A stretch of 32,630 nucleotides of DNA, from the NCBI GenBank assembly GCA_028873095.1, contig JAGWMU010000009.1, positions 1 to 32,630 of the forward strand, written 5' to 3'. The position numbers and the translations under genes are program-made. This DNA is from Pseudomonadota bacterium (GTDB lineage: Bacteria > Pseudomonadota > Gammaproteobacteria > Xanthomonadales > Rhodanobacteraceae). The notes below the pieces were generated by a model, which saw only the letters and a program-made list of their open reading frames with translations, searched no databases and was not told the origin of the DNA. Shown here piece by piece: positions 7,790-16,269 of the stretch. How positions within the stretch are numbered: the first letter of the stretch is position 1; the number at the start of each line of letters is the position of its first letter.

Positions 7790-7858
7790 GCCGATCCGAT
7801 CAGGCCGATTTGCCGGGGCCGATCCGCCGAGCGGCTCCACGGCGATGCCTGCCGTCCA

Positions 7859-8923
7859 TCAGCAACGTGGCTCACGCCTGTCGCTTGCGGCCGCGGCATC
7901 CGATGGCAGCAGTTGCTGCAGCGCCTCCCGCAGCAAGCCGGCGAAGGTCCGCTCGTTCGCCTCGAACCACGCGCGTGCGCTGGCGCCGATGGCCGCACAT
8001 TGCGCCGCATCCATCGTGCGGATCCGTGCGATCGTCGCTTCCAGTGCGCTCTCGTCGAACTGGTAGCGCGTTGCCGCGTTCAATGCACCGGCGGCGGCGG
8101 CCGCGACCAGCAGGCCGCGCTCGGGGCGCACCAGTTCGTTCATCGGCGGCGCATCGCAGGTGATCACCACCGCGCCGCAGCTCATCGCCTCGGTGATGTA
8201 ATGCCCCCAGCCTTCGGTCTCGGACAGGCACAGGTGGAACACGTGGCCGTTCTGCAGGCGGCGTACCTCGCCGATGTCGCTGAGCGTGGCGACCCGGTGC
8301 TCCAGGTTGCCCGGCGCCGGCAGGTCCGGGACCGCCTGCGCCGTTTGCGGCGACTGCAGCACCAGCAGCGGCGGCCATTCCGGGTGGCGCCGCCACAGCG
8401 CCAGCAGCCGCTGCGTGCCCTTCATCCGGCTGGCGCCGGCCAGGTGCAGAAAGCGCATTTGCCGCGGCGTCTCCGGCATGCGGCAATCCGTGCTGCGGAA
8501 GCCGATGTAGCGCGTATCGAAGCCGCGCGCCCGGAAGGTGGACGTCGCGATCCGGGTCTTGGTGAGCAAGGCGTCGAACCGGTGCAGATGGCGCTCGTCC
8601 CGCGGCGACAGCCATTCCGGATTGGGAATGAACAGGTTGCGCCGCGCCACGCCCAGGAAAGCCGGGCGCACGTGTTCCAGCGTGATGCTGGCGTCGAACT
8701 TCCACGACGAGCGGCCGCCACGGCGCAGCCACTGCCACAGCAGCCGGAGGCGCAGCCCCAGGGCGGCCAGGGTCTGGCGGCGGCCCGGGCCGACCGTCGT
8801 CAGATGCACTTCGTGGCCCAGCGCCTCGAGCGCATCGCGCAAAAGGCGGATGTCGTGGCCCAGGCCGCGATCGTTGTTCCAGCCGATCAGGTTGATGCGC
8901 AATGCGACCGGCCGATCAGACAC
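7859..8923 (-). CDS. Glycosyltransferase family 4 (GT-B fold)
   Basis: A 354-residue retaining-type GT-B enzyme without signal peptide. The N-terminal domain begins VALRINLIGWNNDRGLGHDI, with the Gly-rich loop that contacts the acceptor. The C-terminal Rossmann domain includes RFLHLAGASRMKGTQ, and the E-X7-E motif lies in SETEGWGHYITEAMSCGAVV, which binds the nucleotide sugar. The start is a GTG at 8921-8923 that overlaps the last 8 bases of the O-antigen ligase gene, so the two are coupled. Position next to the ligase, GT2 and phosphotransferase-like genes supports a role in LPS core or O-chain assembly. Donor sugar is unknown. Its divergence from the GT4 at 10283 is high, so they are not a recent duplication. 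Confidence 0.88.
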   Translation of the reverse strand: MSDRPVALRINLIGWNNDRGLGHDIRLLRDALEALGHEVHLTTVGPGRRQTLAALGLRLRLLWQWLRRGGRSSWKFDASITLEHVRPAFLGVARRNLFIPNPEWLSPRDERHLHRFDALLTKTRIATSTFRARGFDTRYIGFRSTDCRMPETPRQMRFLHLAGASRMKGTQRLLALWRRHPEWPPLLVLQSPQTAQAVPDLPAPGNLEHRVATLSDIGEVRRLQNGHVFHLCLSETEGWGHYITEAMSCGAVVITCDAPPMNELVRPERGLLVAAAAAGALNAATRYQFDESALEATIARIRTMDAAQCAAIGASARAWFEANERTFAGLLREALQQLLPSDAAAASDRREPRC

Positions 8924-10175
8924 GATGCATGACCTGCCGCTGCGTGGCGAGCCGGCCGATCATCACGGCCAGCCCGAGCACCAGGAAGAAATACATCGAA
9001 TGCGGCATGGCGCGGTAAAACACGTTGTCGGTCAGCGCGCACAGCGCATACATGCCCACCACGACCAGGCCGCCAAGCGTCGCGGCGATCATCGCGGGCT
9101 CCCCGGCATGCCGTAGGTGACGGACGAAATAGCCGCAAGGGACGCCGAATATCAGCAGCAGCACCAGCAGTCCGGGAAGCCCGCCGGTGGCTGCCGCATC
9201 CAGGTACTCATTGTGGGGATGGTCGTATTTCGCGATGACCGGGTTGGCGTGGCCTGCCGCGATCTGCCGGCGCGCATACGCCCCGAACTGGTCGATGCCG
9301 ACGCCGCTCAACGGATGGGCGAGGAAGGCGTGGCCGGCCGTGCGCCACATCTCCAGGCGCTCGCCCACGGAACCGTTGGCATCGTCGCGGTGATCGTAGC
9401 TCGCCACTTCCGGGGCCACGGCGGCGAGCCGGTGCAGCACCACCGCATGCACGCTTGCCCCGGCCAGCGCGCCGCCGCCGACGATCGCCCCGAGCAGCAG
9501 CAGGGCACGGAGCCAGTGGCGGGTCCGGCGCGCATAGAGCAGCAGCAGCAACAGCAGCATGGGGATGAAGGCCAGCAAGGGACCGCGGCTCTGGGTCAAC
9601 AGCGCGCCATACATGCCGAACACGGCACCGGCGACGTGCAGCCCTCGCTCCAGTCGGTCGCCGGGGGCAAACAGCACGCGAATCCATGCCAGCAGCGCCA
9701 GCACCAGCAGGACCATGGCGAATTCGATCGCACCCCAGCCGCCGCCGTTCAGGCCATAGGCGCGACGGATGCCGAGCACGTCGTGCTGCACGATGCAGAC
9801 GGTGCCGAGCAGGATCGCCGTCAGGCTGAAGCCGAGCCAGACCCAGCGCATCCGCAGCGGCAGGCTGAAGACCGCCGCCGTCGCCAGGTAGAGCAGGATG
9901 TGCGAGGGCCGGTCGAACTGTTTCCAGCCCAGTCCGTGGCCGAGGATGTTCAGCGCCGGATAAAGCAGGCCCAGTCCGCACGCGGCCATGACCGGCCACG
10001 CATGGCGGTAGCTGCGCCGTGTCGCAGCGTGTCGCCACAACAGCGCCAGTCCGCTCAGCAGCAGCAGCACCGAAGGCAGCACCTTGGCGTGCCCGGAAAC
10101 GGTGAACGACAGCGGCATCAGGGCCGCCAGCAGCGATACCGCTCCGAGCTGCCGGCCGCGCCACTTTTCATCCAT
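8916..10175 (-). CDS. waaL: O-antigen ligase family protein (WaaL-like)
   Basis: A polytopic inner-membrane protein of 419 residues with about twelve hydrophobic segments. It has the large periplasmic loop typical of WaaL/Wzy-C proteins (PF04932). That loop contains GVGIDQFGAYARRQI and then HPHNEYLDAAATGGLPGL. The second His of HPHN (H321) corresponds to the conserved catalytic His of WaaL. TQSRGPLLAF supplies the conserved Arg. WaaL joins undecaprenyl-linked O-polysaccharide to lipid A-core in the periplasm. Homologues of this family can also glycosylate proteins (PglL), so the substrate is inferred from the LPS neighbours. I chose ATG 10173-10175 because GGAAGG lies 7 bases upstream; a longer frame would need a TTG at 10217. 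The 3' end overlaps the next gene by 8 bases. Confidence 0.85.
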   Translation of the reverse strand: MDEKWRGRQLGAVSLLAALMPLSFTVSGHAKVLPSVLLLLSGLALLWRHAATRRSYRHAWPVMAACGLGLLYPALNILGHGLGWKQFDRPSHILLYLATAAVFSLPLRMRWVWLGFSLTAILLGTVCIVQHDVLGIRRAYGLNGGGWGAIEFAMVLLVLALLAWIRVLFAPGDRLERGLHVAGAVFGMYGALLTQSRGPLLAFIPMLLLLLLLYARRTRHWLRALLLLGAIVGGGALAGASVHAVVLHRLAAVAPEVASYDHRDDANGSVGERLEMWRTAGHAFLAHPLSGVGIDQFGAYARRQIAAGHANPVIAKYDHPHNEYLDAAATGGLPGLLVLLLIFGVPCGYFVRHLRHAGEPAMIAATLGGLVVVGMYALCALTDNVFYRAMPHSMYFFLVLGLAVMIGRLATQRQVMHRV

Positions 10176-10182
10176 GCCGATG

Positions 10183-10188
10183 CCTTCC
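10183..10188 (-). promoter_or_regulatory. Ribosome binding site that decides the waaL-like start
   Basis: GGAAGG on the reverse strand, 7 bases before the ATG at 10175. It argues against the upstream TTG (10217), which would put about 14 extra non-hydrophobic residues on the protein. Confidence 0.6.
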
Positions 10189-10282
10189 GTCACAAGGGTG
10201 TTCGTGGATTGCAACAAAGGATTCCACTCTGGCGGCGCATGTCGTGCGAAACCGCATGATACTTTAGGCCGCCTTCGCCACC

Positions 10283-11500
10283 ATGCGGGGCAGGCCGAGG
10301 CATAGTGACCGGGTTCAGGTTTTTGGCCGCGGCCCGGTGCCGCTCCCGATCCATTTCATCCCCGTGCGGGCCGCCGTCTTGAAGCTCCTGTTCACCAATT
10401 TCCATGATGGCGACGGCGGGGGTCACACCACGTATGTGCTGGCCCTGGCCGGGGCGCTGGCGGCGCGGCATCGGGTGCATGTGGCGGCGCCGCCGGGAAG
10501 CCGGCTGCATCGCGAGGCCAGCCTTCTGCCCGGGGTGCATGCGCTGGCGCAACCGTTTCCGAACGGACTGAACCGGCTGCGCGCACGCCGTCATGCGCGC
10601 CGGCAGCTTTCCGCGCGGCTGCGCGAACACGATTTCGATCTGGTGCACGTGAACGGCTCGGCCGACCATCGGCTGGTGATGGCCGCCATGCGCGCGCTGC
10701 CGCGCCGGCCGCGCATCGTGTTGACCAAGCACAACTCCAAGCCGATGACCGGGATCGGCCACTGGTGGCGTGCGCGGCGCGGCACGGATCTGGTGATTGC
10801 GGTGTGCGATTACACGCATCGCGCACTGGCCGCCTCGCCGTATCGGCGCTGCCGGCTGGCCACCGTCCACAACGGCGTGGACATCGCGCACTTCGCGCCG
10901 TGGCCGGCGGCGCAGGCGCAGGCGCAGCGGCAACGCTGGGTGGCCGATCCGCACGCGCTGCTGCTCGGCAGCAATGCCGGCACCGCGGACTACAAGGGCT
11001 GGATGGATCTGGTCGAAGCGCTGGCGCTGCTGCCGCCGGCACCGCGCCGGCGGGTGCATCTGCTGATCGCCGGCCGGCCGCCGGAGATGCGCCGGCTGCA
11101 GCGTATCGCCGAGCTGGGGCTGGCCGACCAGGTGCACCTGCCGGGGTTGCTGGCGGATGTGCGGCCGGCGATGGCCGCGATCGATGCCGGCTTCGTGCTG
11201 TCCTGGGACGTGGAGACGATCTCGTTCGCTTGCCGCGAGATGATGGCGATGGGCAAGCCGGTGCTGGTCAGCGACTATGCGGGCCTGCCGGAAAACATTC
11301 GCCCGCAGGTGGATGGCTGGTGCGTGCCGCCACGCGATCCCGCGGCGATGGCGCGGCTGCTGCAGCAACTCCTGCAGCAGCGCGACGCCTTGCCGGTGAT
11401 GGGTGCCGCGGCGCGCCGGCATGCCGAGGAAGCGTTCGGCCTGTCCCGCTTCGTCGACAGTACCGAGGCCGCCTACGCCGCCTTGCTGGCGGCGCGCTGA
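10283..11500 (+). CDS. Glycosyltransferase family 4 (GT-B fold)
   Basis: A GT4-type glycosyltransferase. The conserved part begins LKLLFTNFHDGDGGGHTTYV, with the Gly-rich acceptor loop, then DFDLVHVNGSADHRLV, IVLTKHNSKP, ATVHNGVDIAHFAPW and LLGSNAGTADYKG. The E-X7-E motif is in ETISFACREMMAMGKPVLVS. The start is uncertain. ATG 10283 gives 405 residues but adds about 32 residues of doubtful, Arg/Pro-rich sequence. GTG 10364 or TTG 10379 would begin close to the conserved strand, though none has a clear Shine-Dalgarno. A possible -10 (GATACT) lies about 22 bases before 10283. It runs opposite to its neighbours and converges on the membrane glycosyltransferase at 11508, with both stop codons in one small hairpin. 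It probably works in the same surface glycan pathway; donor and acceptor are unknown. Confidence 0.85.
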   Translation: MRGRPRHSDRVQVFGRGPVPLPIHFIPVRAAVLKLLFTNFHDGDGGGHTTYVLALAGALAARHRVHVAAPPGSRLHREASLLPGVHALAQPFPNGLNRLRARRHARRQLSARLREHDFDLVHVNGSADHRLVMAAMRALPRRPRIVLTKHNSKPMTGIGHWWRARRGTDLVIAVCDYTHRALAASPYRRCRLATVHNGVDIAHFAPWPAAQAQAQRQRWVADPHALLLGSNAGTADYKGWMDLVEALALLPPAPRRRVHLLIAGRPPEMRRLQRIAELGLADQVHLPGLLADVRPAMAAIDAGFVLSWDVETISFACREMMAMGKPVLVSDYAGLPENIRPQVDGWCVPPRDPAAMARLLQQLLQQRDALPVMGAAARRHAEEAFGLSRFVDSTEAAYAALLAAR

Positions 11501-11510
11501 GCTTCGCTCA
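11498..11510. other. Mini-hairpin containing both convergent stop codons
   Basis: TGAGC-TTC-GCTCA is a perfect 5-bp palindrome. Its first three bases are the TGA of the forward GT4 and its last three are the TGA of the reverse membrane glycosyltransferase. The intergenic space is only 7 bases, so the two transcripts must overlap at their 3' ends unless terminated inside the genes. No terminator is seen. Confidence 0.5.
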
Positions 11511-13226
11511 ATCGGTGGCGTTCCGGTCGCCGCCGCCCGCGGCCGGCACGCAACCGGGAACCACCGCATCGGCCCGGTACATCCACCATTCGCGCCGGTT
11601 GGCATGGCCCACGTAGCGGGCGTGCCGGCGGTCCACGCAATCGCCCATGGCCGCATCGAGGCTGAAGATCCAGCGCTGCGCCGGCGCGGCCTGCAACCAC
11701 GCGGCGGCCTGGGCATACTGCTGCGGCCAGGGTTCGAGGAAACCGAATTCGACCACCGGCCCCTGTGCCATCAGCAGGTTCTGTTCCTTCCAGGCGACCA
11801 GTCCGATGGTGGCGTGCGGCCCGGCGATGCGGCGTGTCCGCAGCATCACGTCGGCGGCCGAGCGGTCGCCGTTGAGCACGGGGTAGCCCCACAGCCCGTA
11901 CAGCACCCACAGGGTGCCGGCGAAGGCCAGCCAGCCCGGCGCCGCGCGACGTATCCGCGTGAGCGCGGCGATCGCCACGCCGGCCAGCCCCACGCTGAGC
12001 AGCAGCCACCACAGTTGCGGGTTCAGCGCGAGCCGGGTGGCCCAGGCCGGATGCCGAAGCATGGCCAGTGTCGCGGCAACGACGAGCGTGCTGCCCAGCA
12101 GCGCGGTCAATGCAAAGATCGCCATGCGCACGCCGCGCTTGCGCAGCAGGCCCGGCAGCAGCGGCGCCAGTGCCAGTGCCGTCATCGGCAGCGCCGGCAG
12201 GATGTAGACATCGCGCTTGCCGGGGCTGAGCGAAAAGAACAGCACGACCAGCACCACCCAGCCCAGCGGCAGCAGGTAGCGCGCATCGTGGCGTTGCAGC
12301 CGCCGCCACCATGCCGGCAGTGCCCATGGCAGCAACAGCGAAAGCGGCAGCCAGTCGACGGCGACGATGCCGAGGAAGAAAGTCGGCGGCTGCAGGTGGC
12401 CGGGGCCCGGCGCCGCATAGCGGTGCACGGTCTGCCGGAACAGGATGTTCTGCACGTACGCCGCATGCTGCGGATCGCCGTCGGCGCGGGCGGCCAGCAA
12501 CATCGGCAGCAGCCACGCCAGCACCGGCACCAGGAACCACGCTAGGCCGCCGAACCAGCGCCAGCCGCCGGTCGGCACCGCCGCCAGCTGCCGCCACTGG
12601 CCGCGGCGCGCCGCCAGGTAGGGAATCAGCAGCAGCAACGCCAGCACCCCGACGCCCTTGGTCACCACGCCGACGCCGGCGAAGAAACAGCCCGCCGCGT
12701 ACCAGCGCCAGGACGGCCCCAGCAGCAGGTGGCGCAGCAGGCCGTAATTGGCCAGGGTGATCCAGCCCAGCAGCAGCGGATCGATCTGCGCGTCGCGCAT
12801 CTGGTAGGTGAAGTGGATGGTGACCAGCAGCGTGGTCGCCGCCAGCAGCGCGCTGCGGTGGTTCCACAAGCGGCGCGCCAGATCGTAGACCAGCGCCAGC
12901 GAGCCCAGGCCGGCGATCAGCGACGGCAGCAGAAACGCCACGCGCCAGTTGCCGGTAAGCAGCCAGGCCAGCGCCTGCAGCCACATGAACAGCGGCGGCT
13001 TATCCGGATAAAGTTCGTGCCCGCGGTGCGGAAACAGCCACTGGCCGTGTTCGATCATCCAGCGCGCGGCGAGCGCAAAGCGCGGTTCGTCGGACGGCCA
13101 CGGATCGCGCAGGCCGATGCCGACGCCCAGCAGCAGCAGGGCGAACACGCCGAACAGCAGCAGCTCCCGGCGGGCGCTGCGCAGCCACAGCGGGCGGGCA
13201 GCCGACAGAGGCACGCAAGGCTTCAC
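11508..13226 (-). CDS. PMT/ArnT-like (GT39/GT83-type) membrane glycosyltransferase
   Basis: A polytopic inner-membrane glycosyltransferase of 572 residues. From the chosen GTG the N-terminal helix (ELLLFGVFALLLLGVGIGL) leads into the first periplasmic loop. That loop has the canonical DEPRFALAARWM (D46, E47), HGQWLFPHRGHELYPDKPPL and then the second Asp loop YQMRDAQIDPLLLGW. About ten further helices follow, then a C-terminal periplasmic domain of about 130 residues. The family transfers L-Ara4N, galacturonate, mannose or similar sugars from polyprenyl phosphate. All the usual acidic and Lys residues are present, so it should be active. The start at GTG 13224-13226 has GGGAG 10 bases upstream; longer frames lack coding character. 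Substrate is not predictable, but LPS or lipid A modification fits the neighbours. Confidence 0.88.
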   Translation of the reverse strand: MKPCVPLSAARPLWLRSARRELLLFGVFALLLLGVGIGLRDPWPSDEPRFALAARWMIEHGQWLFPHRGHELYPDKPPLFMWLQALAWLLTGNWRVAFLLPSLIAGLGSLALVYDLARRLWNHRSALLAATTLLVTIHFTYQMRDAQIDPLLLGWITLANYGLLRHLLLGPSWRWYAAGCFFAGVGVVTKGVGVLALLLLIPYLAARRGQWRQLAAVPTGGWRWFGGLAWFLVPVLAWLLPMLLAARADGDPQHAAYVQNILFRQTVHRYAAPGPGHLQPPTFFLGIVAVDWLPLSLLLPWALPAWWRRLQRHDARYLLPLGWVVLVVLFFSLSPGKRDVYILPALPMTALALAPLLPGLLRKRGVRMAIFALTALLGSTLVVAATLAMLRHPAWATRLALNPQLWWLLLSVGLAGVAIAALTRIRRAAPGWLAFAGTLWVLYGLWGYPVLNGDRSAADVMLRTRRIAGPHATIGLVAWKEQNLLMAQGPVVEFGFLEPWPQQYAQAAAWLQAAPAQRWIFSLDAAMGDCVDRRHARYVGHANRREWWMYRADAVVPGCVPAAGGGDRNATD

Positions 13227-13305
13227 GGCGGGCAGGCTCCCATGGCACGCACGAAGGCGCCAGCATAGCCCGGCGCGCAGCTGCACGATCGCTGCGGCGT
13301 GGACT

Positions 13306-14607
13306 TCAGGATTGCTTCTGCAGCACCGCGTAATACATGCCGTCCAGGTCGCCATCGCCGGGCAGGATCTGCCAGCCGGGCGCGGCCGCCTGCCCGACCG
13401 GCAGGGTGAACGCCACGGGCTTCGCATCGGCGTGGGCAGCCACGAGTTCGGCGACGATCGCCTCGTTCTCCGCGCGCAGCACCGAGCAGGTGATGTAGAC
13501 CAGCCGCCCGCCCGGCGCCAGCAACGGCCACAGTGCGGACAGGATCCGCCGCTGCTGCGCCTGCATGGCGGCGATGTCGCTTTCGCGCCGGTGCAGCCGC
13601 ACGTCCGGCCGCCGCCGCAGCACGCCGGTGGCCGAACACGGCGCGTCGACCAGGATGCGGTCGAACGGCCGGCCGTTCCACCAGCCCTTCGGCGCGCCGG
13701 CGTCGCCGACCACGATTTTCGCGTCCAGGCGCAGGCGCATCAGGTTTTGCCGGATGCGTTCGGCGCGCGGCGCGTCGAACTCCAGCGCGGTCAGGTCGAT
13801 GTCGGCACGTTCGAGCAGGTGGCAGGCCTTGCCGCCGGGTGCGGCGCAGGCATCGAGCACGCGCAGGCCGGCGCCCAGGTCGGCCAGGTCGGCGGCCACC
13901 TGGGCGGCACCGTCCTGCACCGCGAACGCGCCCTCCTCGAAGCCCGGCAGGCGGGTGACGTCGGTGCTGTGCGGCAGCACCAGCGCGTCGGCCAGCCATG
14001 GATGGGCCGTGGCCGCATGACCGGCGGCGTGCAGTTGTCCGAGCAGGACCTGCCGCTCGCTGCGCCGACGATTGACGCGCAGCATCAGCGGCGGTTCGCG
14101 ATTGTCGGCCAGCATGACCGCCTCGGCCTGCCCCGGCCAGTCGCGGGCCAGCGCGGCGGCCAGCCACGCCGGGTGCGCGTGGCGGGTCTGCGGTTCGGTG
14201 TCGAGCCGGGCCAGCAGGGTTGCGCGTTCGCGCTGCCAGCGCCGCAGCACGGCATTGACCAGCCCGGCCAGTTGCGGCCGCTGCAGGCTGCGGGCGGCCT
14301 CGACCGTGGCCGCGACCGCCGCATAGTCCTGCAGTTCGAGGACTTCCAGCTGGACCAGGCCCAGCACCAGCAGGGCGTGGATGGCCGGATCCTTGCGGCG
14401 CAGGGACTTTTCCAGCAGGCCGTCGACCGCGGCATCGAAGCGCAGCCACCAGCGCGCGCCTTCGCTCAGCAAGGCCATCAGCAGCGCGCGGTCGCGCGGG
14501 TCGGCCAGCCGCGGCGCGTGGCGCTCCATCGCGTCGCGCAGCGAGGCGCCGCGCATGGCGACTTCCGCCAGCGCCCTGGCCGCGAGCGCGCGGGTATCGG
14601 TCTTCAT
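13306..14607 (-). CDS. rsmB: 16S rRNA (cytosine-967-C5)-methyltransferase RsmB
   Basis: Methylates C967 of 16S rRNA using S-adenosylmethionine. The 433-residue length is the family norm. An N-terminal NusB-like RNA-binding domain covers roughly residues 1-140 (ALAARALAEVAMRGASLRDA, DPAIHALLVLGLVQLEVLEL). The Rossmann methyltransferase domain follows, with the SAM motif DACAAPGGKACHLLE, then LEFDAPRAERIRQNL, the DAPCSATGVLRRRPDVR motif IV with one catalytic Cys, and YITCSVL with the nucleophile C374. ATG 14605-14607 begins 10 bases after the fmt stop, giving the standard def-fmt-rsmB operon order read on the reverse strand. Identity is secure. The 79 bases to the next reverse gene show no terminator. 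Confidence 0.97.
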   Translation of the reverse strand: MKTDTRALAARALAEVAMRGASLRDAMERHAPRLADPRDRALLMALLSEGARWWLRFDAAVDGLLEKSLRRKDPAIHALLVLGLVQLEVLELQDYAAVAATVEAARSLQRPQLAGLVNAVLRRWQRERATLLARLDTEPQTRHAHPAWLAAALARDWPGQAEAVMLADNREPPLMLRVNRRRSERQVLLGQLHAAGHAATAHPWLADALVLPHSTDVTRLPGFEEGAFAVQDGAAQVAADLADLGAGLRVLDACAAPGGKACHLLERADIDLTALEFDAPRAERIRQNLMRLRLDAKIVVGDAGAPKGWWNGRPFDRILVDAPCSATGVLRRRPDVRLHRRESDIAAMQAQQRRILSALWPLLAPGGRLVYITCSVLRAENEAIVAELVAAHADAKPVAFTLPVGQAAAPGWQILPGDGDLDGMYYAVLQKQS

Positions 14608-14617
14608 CGAGGCTGTT

Positions 14618-15574
14618 TCATCGGGCGGAGCGCAGTTCGGGCCGGGCGTTGAGGTAATCGAGCGCGCCGATGCGCTTGCCGCCGGCGCGCTGCACCGACG
14701 TGACGCGCAGCGCGCCCTCGCCGCAGGCCAGATCGATGCCGTCGCGGCCGGCCGCGACGAGGCTGCCCGGGACGGCGCGATGAGCGCGTTCGATGGACCG
14801 CGCCGCCCAGATCCGCAGCGGCTCGCCGGCGATCTCCGCTTCGGCCACCGGCCACGGGTCGAAAGCGCGGACCCGGCGTTCGAGCTCGATCGCCGGCCGG
14901 CTGAAATCGAGTCTTGCCTCGGACTTCTCCAGCTTGTGCGCGTAGACGACGCCGGCCTCGGCCTGCGCACGGGCCGGCAAGGCTGCGCCCGCCAACAGCC
15001 GGGCCAGGCCTTCGGCCAGCACCTCGGCGCCGAGCGCCGCCAGGCGATCGTGCAGCGTGCCGCCGGTGTCGTCGCGGGCAATCGGCGTGCGGCGTTCCAG
15101 CAGGATCGGGCCGGTATCCAGGCCGGCTTCCATCTGCATCAGGCCGACCCCGCTTTCCTCGTCGCCGGCGAGGATCGCGCGCTGGATCGGCGCCGCGCCG
15201 CGCCAGCGCGGCAGCAGGCTGGCATGCACGTTCCAGCCGCCCAGCCGCGGCATCGCCAGCACCTGGCGCGGCAGGATCAGGCCGTAGGCGACCACCACCA
15301 GCAGGTCCGGCCGGTACGCCGCCAGCGTCGCGCGGGCGGCGGCGGATTTCAGCGAATCGGGTTGTTCGACCGGGATGCCGGCGTCGAGCGCGGCCTGCTT
15401 GACCGGACTCGGCGTGAGCTTGCGGCCGCGGCCGGCCGGGCGATCGGGCTGGGTGTAGACCGCCGCCACCCCGGCGCCGCTGGCGCGGCATGCGTCCAGG
15501 CACGGTACGGCGAACTCGGGTGTGCCGGCGAAGACCAGGCGCAGCGGGCGCTCGCGCGATGCGGGACGGCTCAA
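14618..15574 (-). CDS. fmt: Methionyl-tRNA formyltransferase Fmt
   Basis: Formylates initiator Met-tRNA using 10-formyltetrahydrofolate. About 318 residues, the normal size. The N-terminal formyltransferase domain starts [16 protein letters not shown]. It has the catalytic and folate-binding [20 protein letters not shown] (N, H and SLLP) and GLDTGPILL with the conserved Asp. The C-terminal OB-like tRNA-binding domain runs from about residue 210. There is no ATG at the expected position. The only suitable start is a TTG at 15572-15574, which overlaps the def stop in TTGA. It adds [10 protein letters not shown] before the first strand, and AGG lies about 10 bases upstream. Coupled translation from def is therefore likely. 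Function is certain; the start codon is inferred. Confidence 0.96.
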   Translation of the reverse strand: MSRPASRERPLRLVFAGTPEFAVPCLDACRASGAGVAAVYTQPDRPAGRGRKLTPSPVKQAALDAGIPVEQPDSLKSAAARATLAAYRPDLLVVVAYGLILPRQVLAMPRLGGWNVHASLLPRWRGAAPIQRAILAGDEESGVGLMQMEAGLDTGPILLERRTPIARDDTGGTLHDRLAALGAEVLAEGLARLLAGAALPARAQAEAGVVYAHKLEKSEARLDFSRPAIELERRVRAFDPWPVAEAEIAGEPLRIWAARSIERAHRAVPGSLVAAGRDGIDLACGEGALRVTSVQRAGGKRIGALDYLNARPELRSAR

Positions 15575-16080
15575 GCGCCCGCCGCCTGTTTGCGCTGCTT
15601 GTCGAGCCGCTTCAGCAGCAGCGTGCGCTTGAGCGAAGACAGATAGTCGACGAACACCTTGCCGTCGAGATGGTCCAGCTCGTGCTGGATGCAGACGGCC
15701 AGCGGGCCTTCGGCCTCGACCACGACCTCGTTGCCCTCGACATCCTGGGCCTTGACCTTCACCTGCAGCGCGCGGGTGACGTCGGCATACAGGCCGGGAA
15801 ACGACAGGCAGCCTTCCTGATAGACCTGCGTGCCCTCCTTTTCGAGGATCTGCGCATTGATCAGGACCAGCGGCTGCTGGCGGTCGTCGCTCATGTCGGC
15901 GACCAGCACGCGCCGATGCACGTTGACCTGGGTCGCCGCCAGCCCGACGCCATTGGCGGCGTACATGGTTTCGAGCATGTCGGCCACGAACTGCCTGAGC
16001 TCGGCGTCGAAGGCAGTGACGGGCTCGGCGCGGGTGCGCAGGCGGGGATCGGGGAATTCGAGAATGGGCAGCAGAGACAT
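15571..16080 (-). CDS. def: Peptide deformylase Def
   Basis: Removes the N-formyl group from nascent proteins; an Fe2+ (or Zn2+) metalloprotease. 169 residues, standard length. All three active-site motifs are present: GVGLAATQ (motif 1), EGCLSFP with the metal-binding Cys (motif 2) and QHELDHLDG with two metal His and the catalytic Glu (motif 3). The ATG at 16078-16080 gives [15 protein letters not shown], and GAGGTG lies upstream at good spacing. A GTG three codons earlier is less likely. First gene of def-fmt-rsmB and divergent from the lysM gene, as in many gammaproteobacteria such as Pseudomonas. A TACAAT box at 16155-16160 is a candidate -10. Confidence 0.98.
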   Translation of the reverse strand: MSLLPILEFPDPRLRTRAEPVTAFDAELRQFVADMLETMYAANGVGLAATQVNVHRRVLVADMSDDRQQPLVLINAQILEKEGTQVYQEGCLSFPGLYADVTRALQVKVKAQDVEGNEVVVEAEGPLAVCIQHELDHLDGKVFVDYLSSLKRTLLLKRLDKQRKQAAGA

Positions 16081-16154
16081 GGATTTCACCTCGGCGTCGG
16101 AAAATGCGGGCGGCTTGGTAAAAAGCCACCCCGACGCGATCTAGAATGTTTCTC

Positions 16155-16160
16155 ATTGTA
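16155..16160 (-). promoter_or_regulatory. Candidate -10 of the def-fmt-rsmB operon
   Basis: TACAAT on the reverse strand, about 75 bases upstream of the def ATG. The -35 region (about CTGCAC) matches poorly. It is the best -10-like element on this strand in the def/lysM divergent gap. Confidence 0.35.
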
Positions 16161-16207
16161 CGTCGGCAACCACGTGTGTGCAGTCGATTTTTGCCAACTT
16201 GCACCTG

Positions 16208-16235
16208 TTGCGCGCGTTAACCATTCGGTTACACT
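16208..16235 (+). promoter_or_regulatory. Candidate promoter of the lysM gene
   Basis: TTGCGC (16208-16213), a 16-base spacer and TACACT (16230-16235) give an acceptable sigma-70 promoter with a leader of about 28 bases to the ATG at 16270. An inverted GTTAACC / GGTTAC pair lies within the spacer. The element AGGGGG at 16254-16259 is the likely ribosome binding site. Confidence 0.45.
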
Positions 16236-16269
16236 CGGCCGAGCATCTGGGGAAGGGGGATTCCCGCCA

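Noticed and set aside
2462-13226. Recently acquired genomic island
   Set aside because: No integrase, tRNA target, insertion sequence or direct repeats flank the block, and its GC content and codon use resemble the housekeeping genes. Glycan loci vary by recombination without such marks, so transfer is possible but unsupported.
14618-16204. Extended fmt reading frame of 528 codons, overlapping def
   Set aside because: Codons upstream of 15574 lie in the wrong frame of def, which has all three deformylase motifs.
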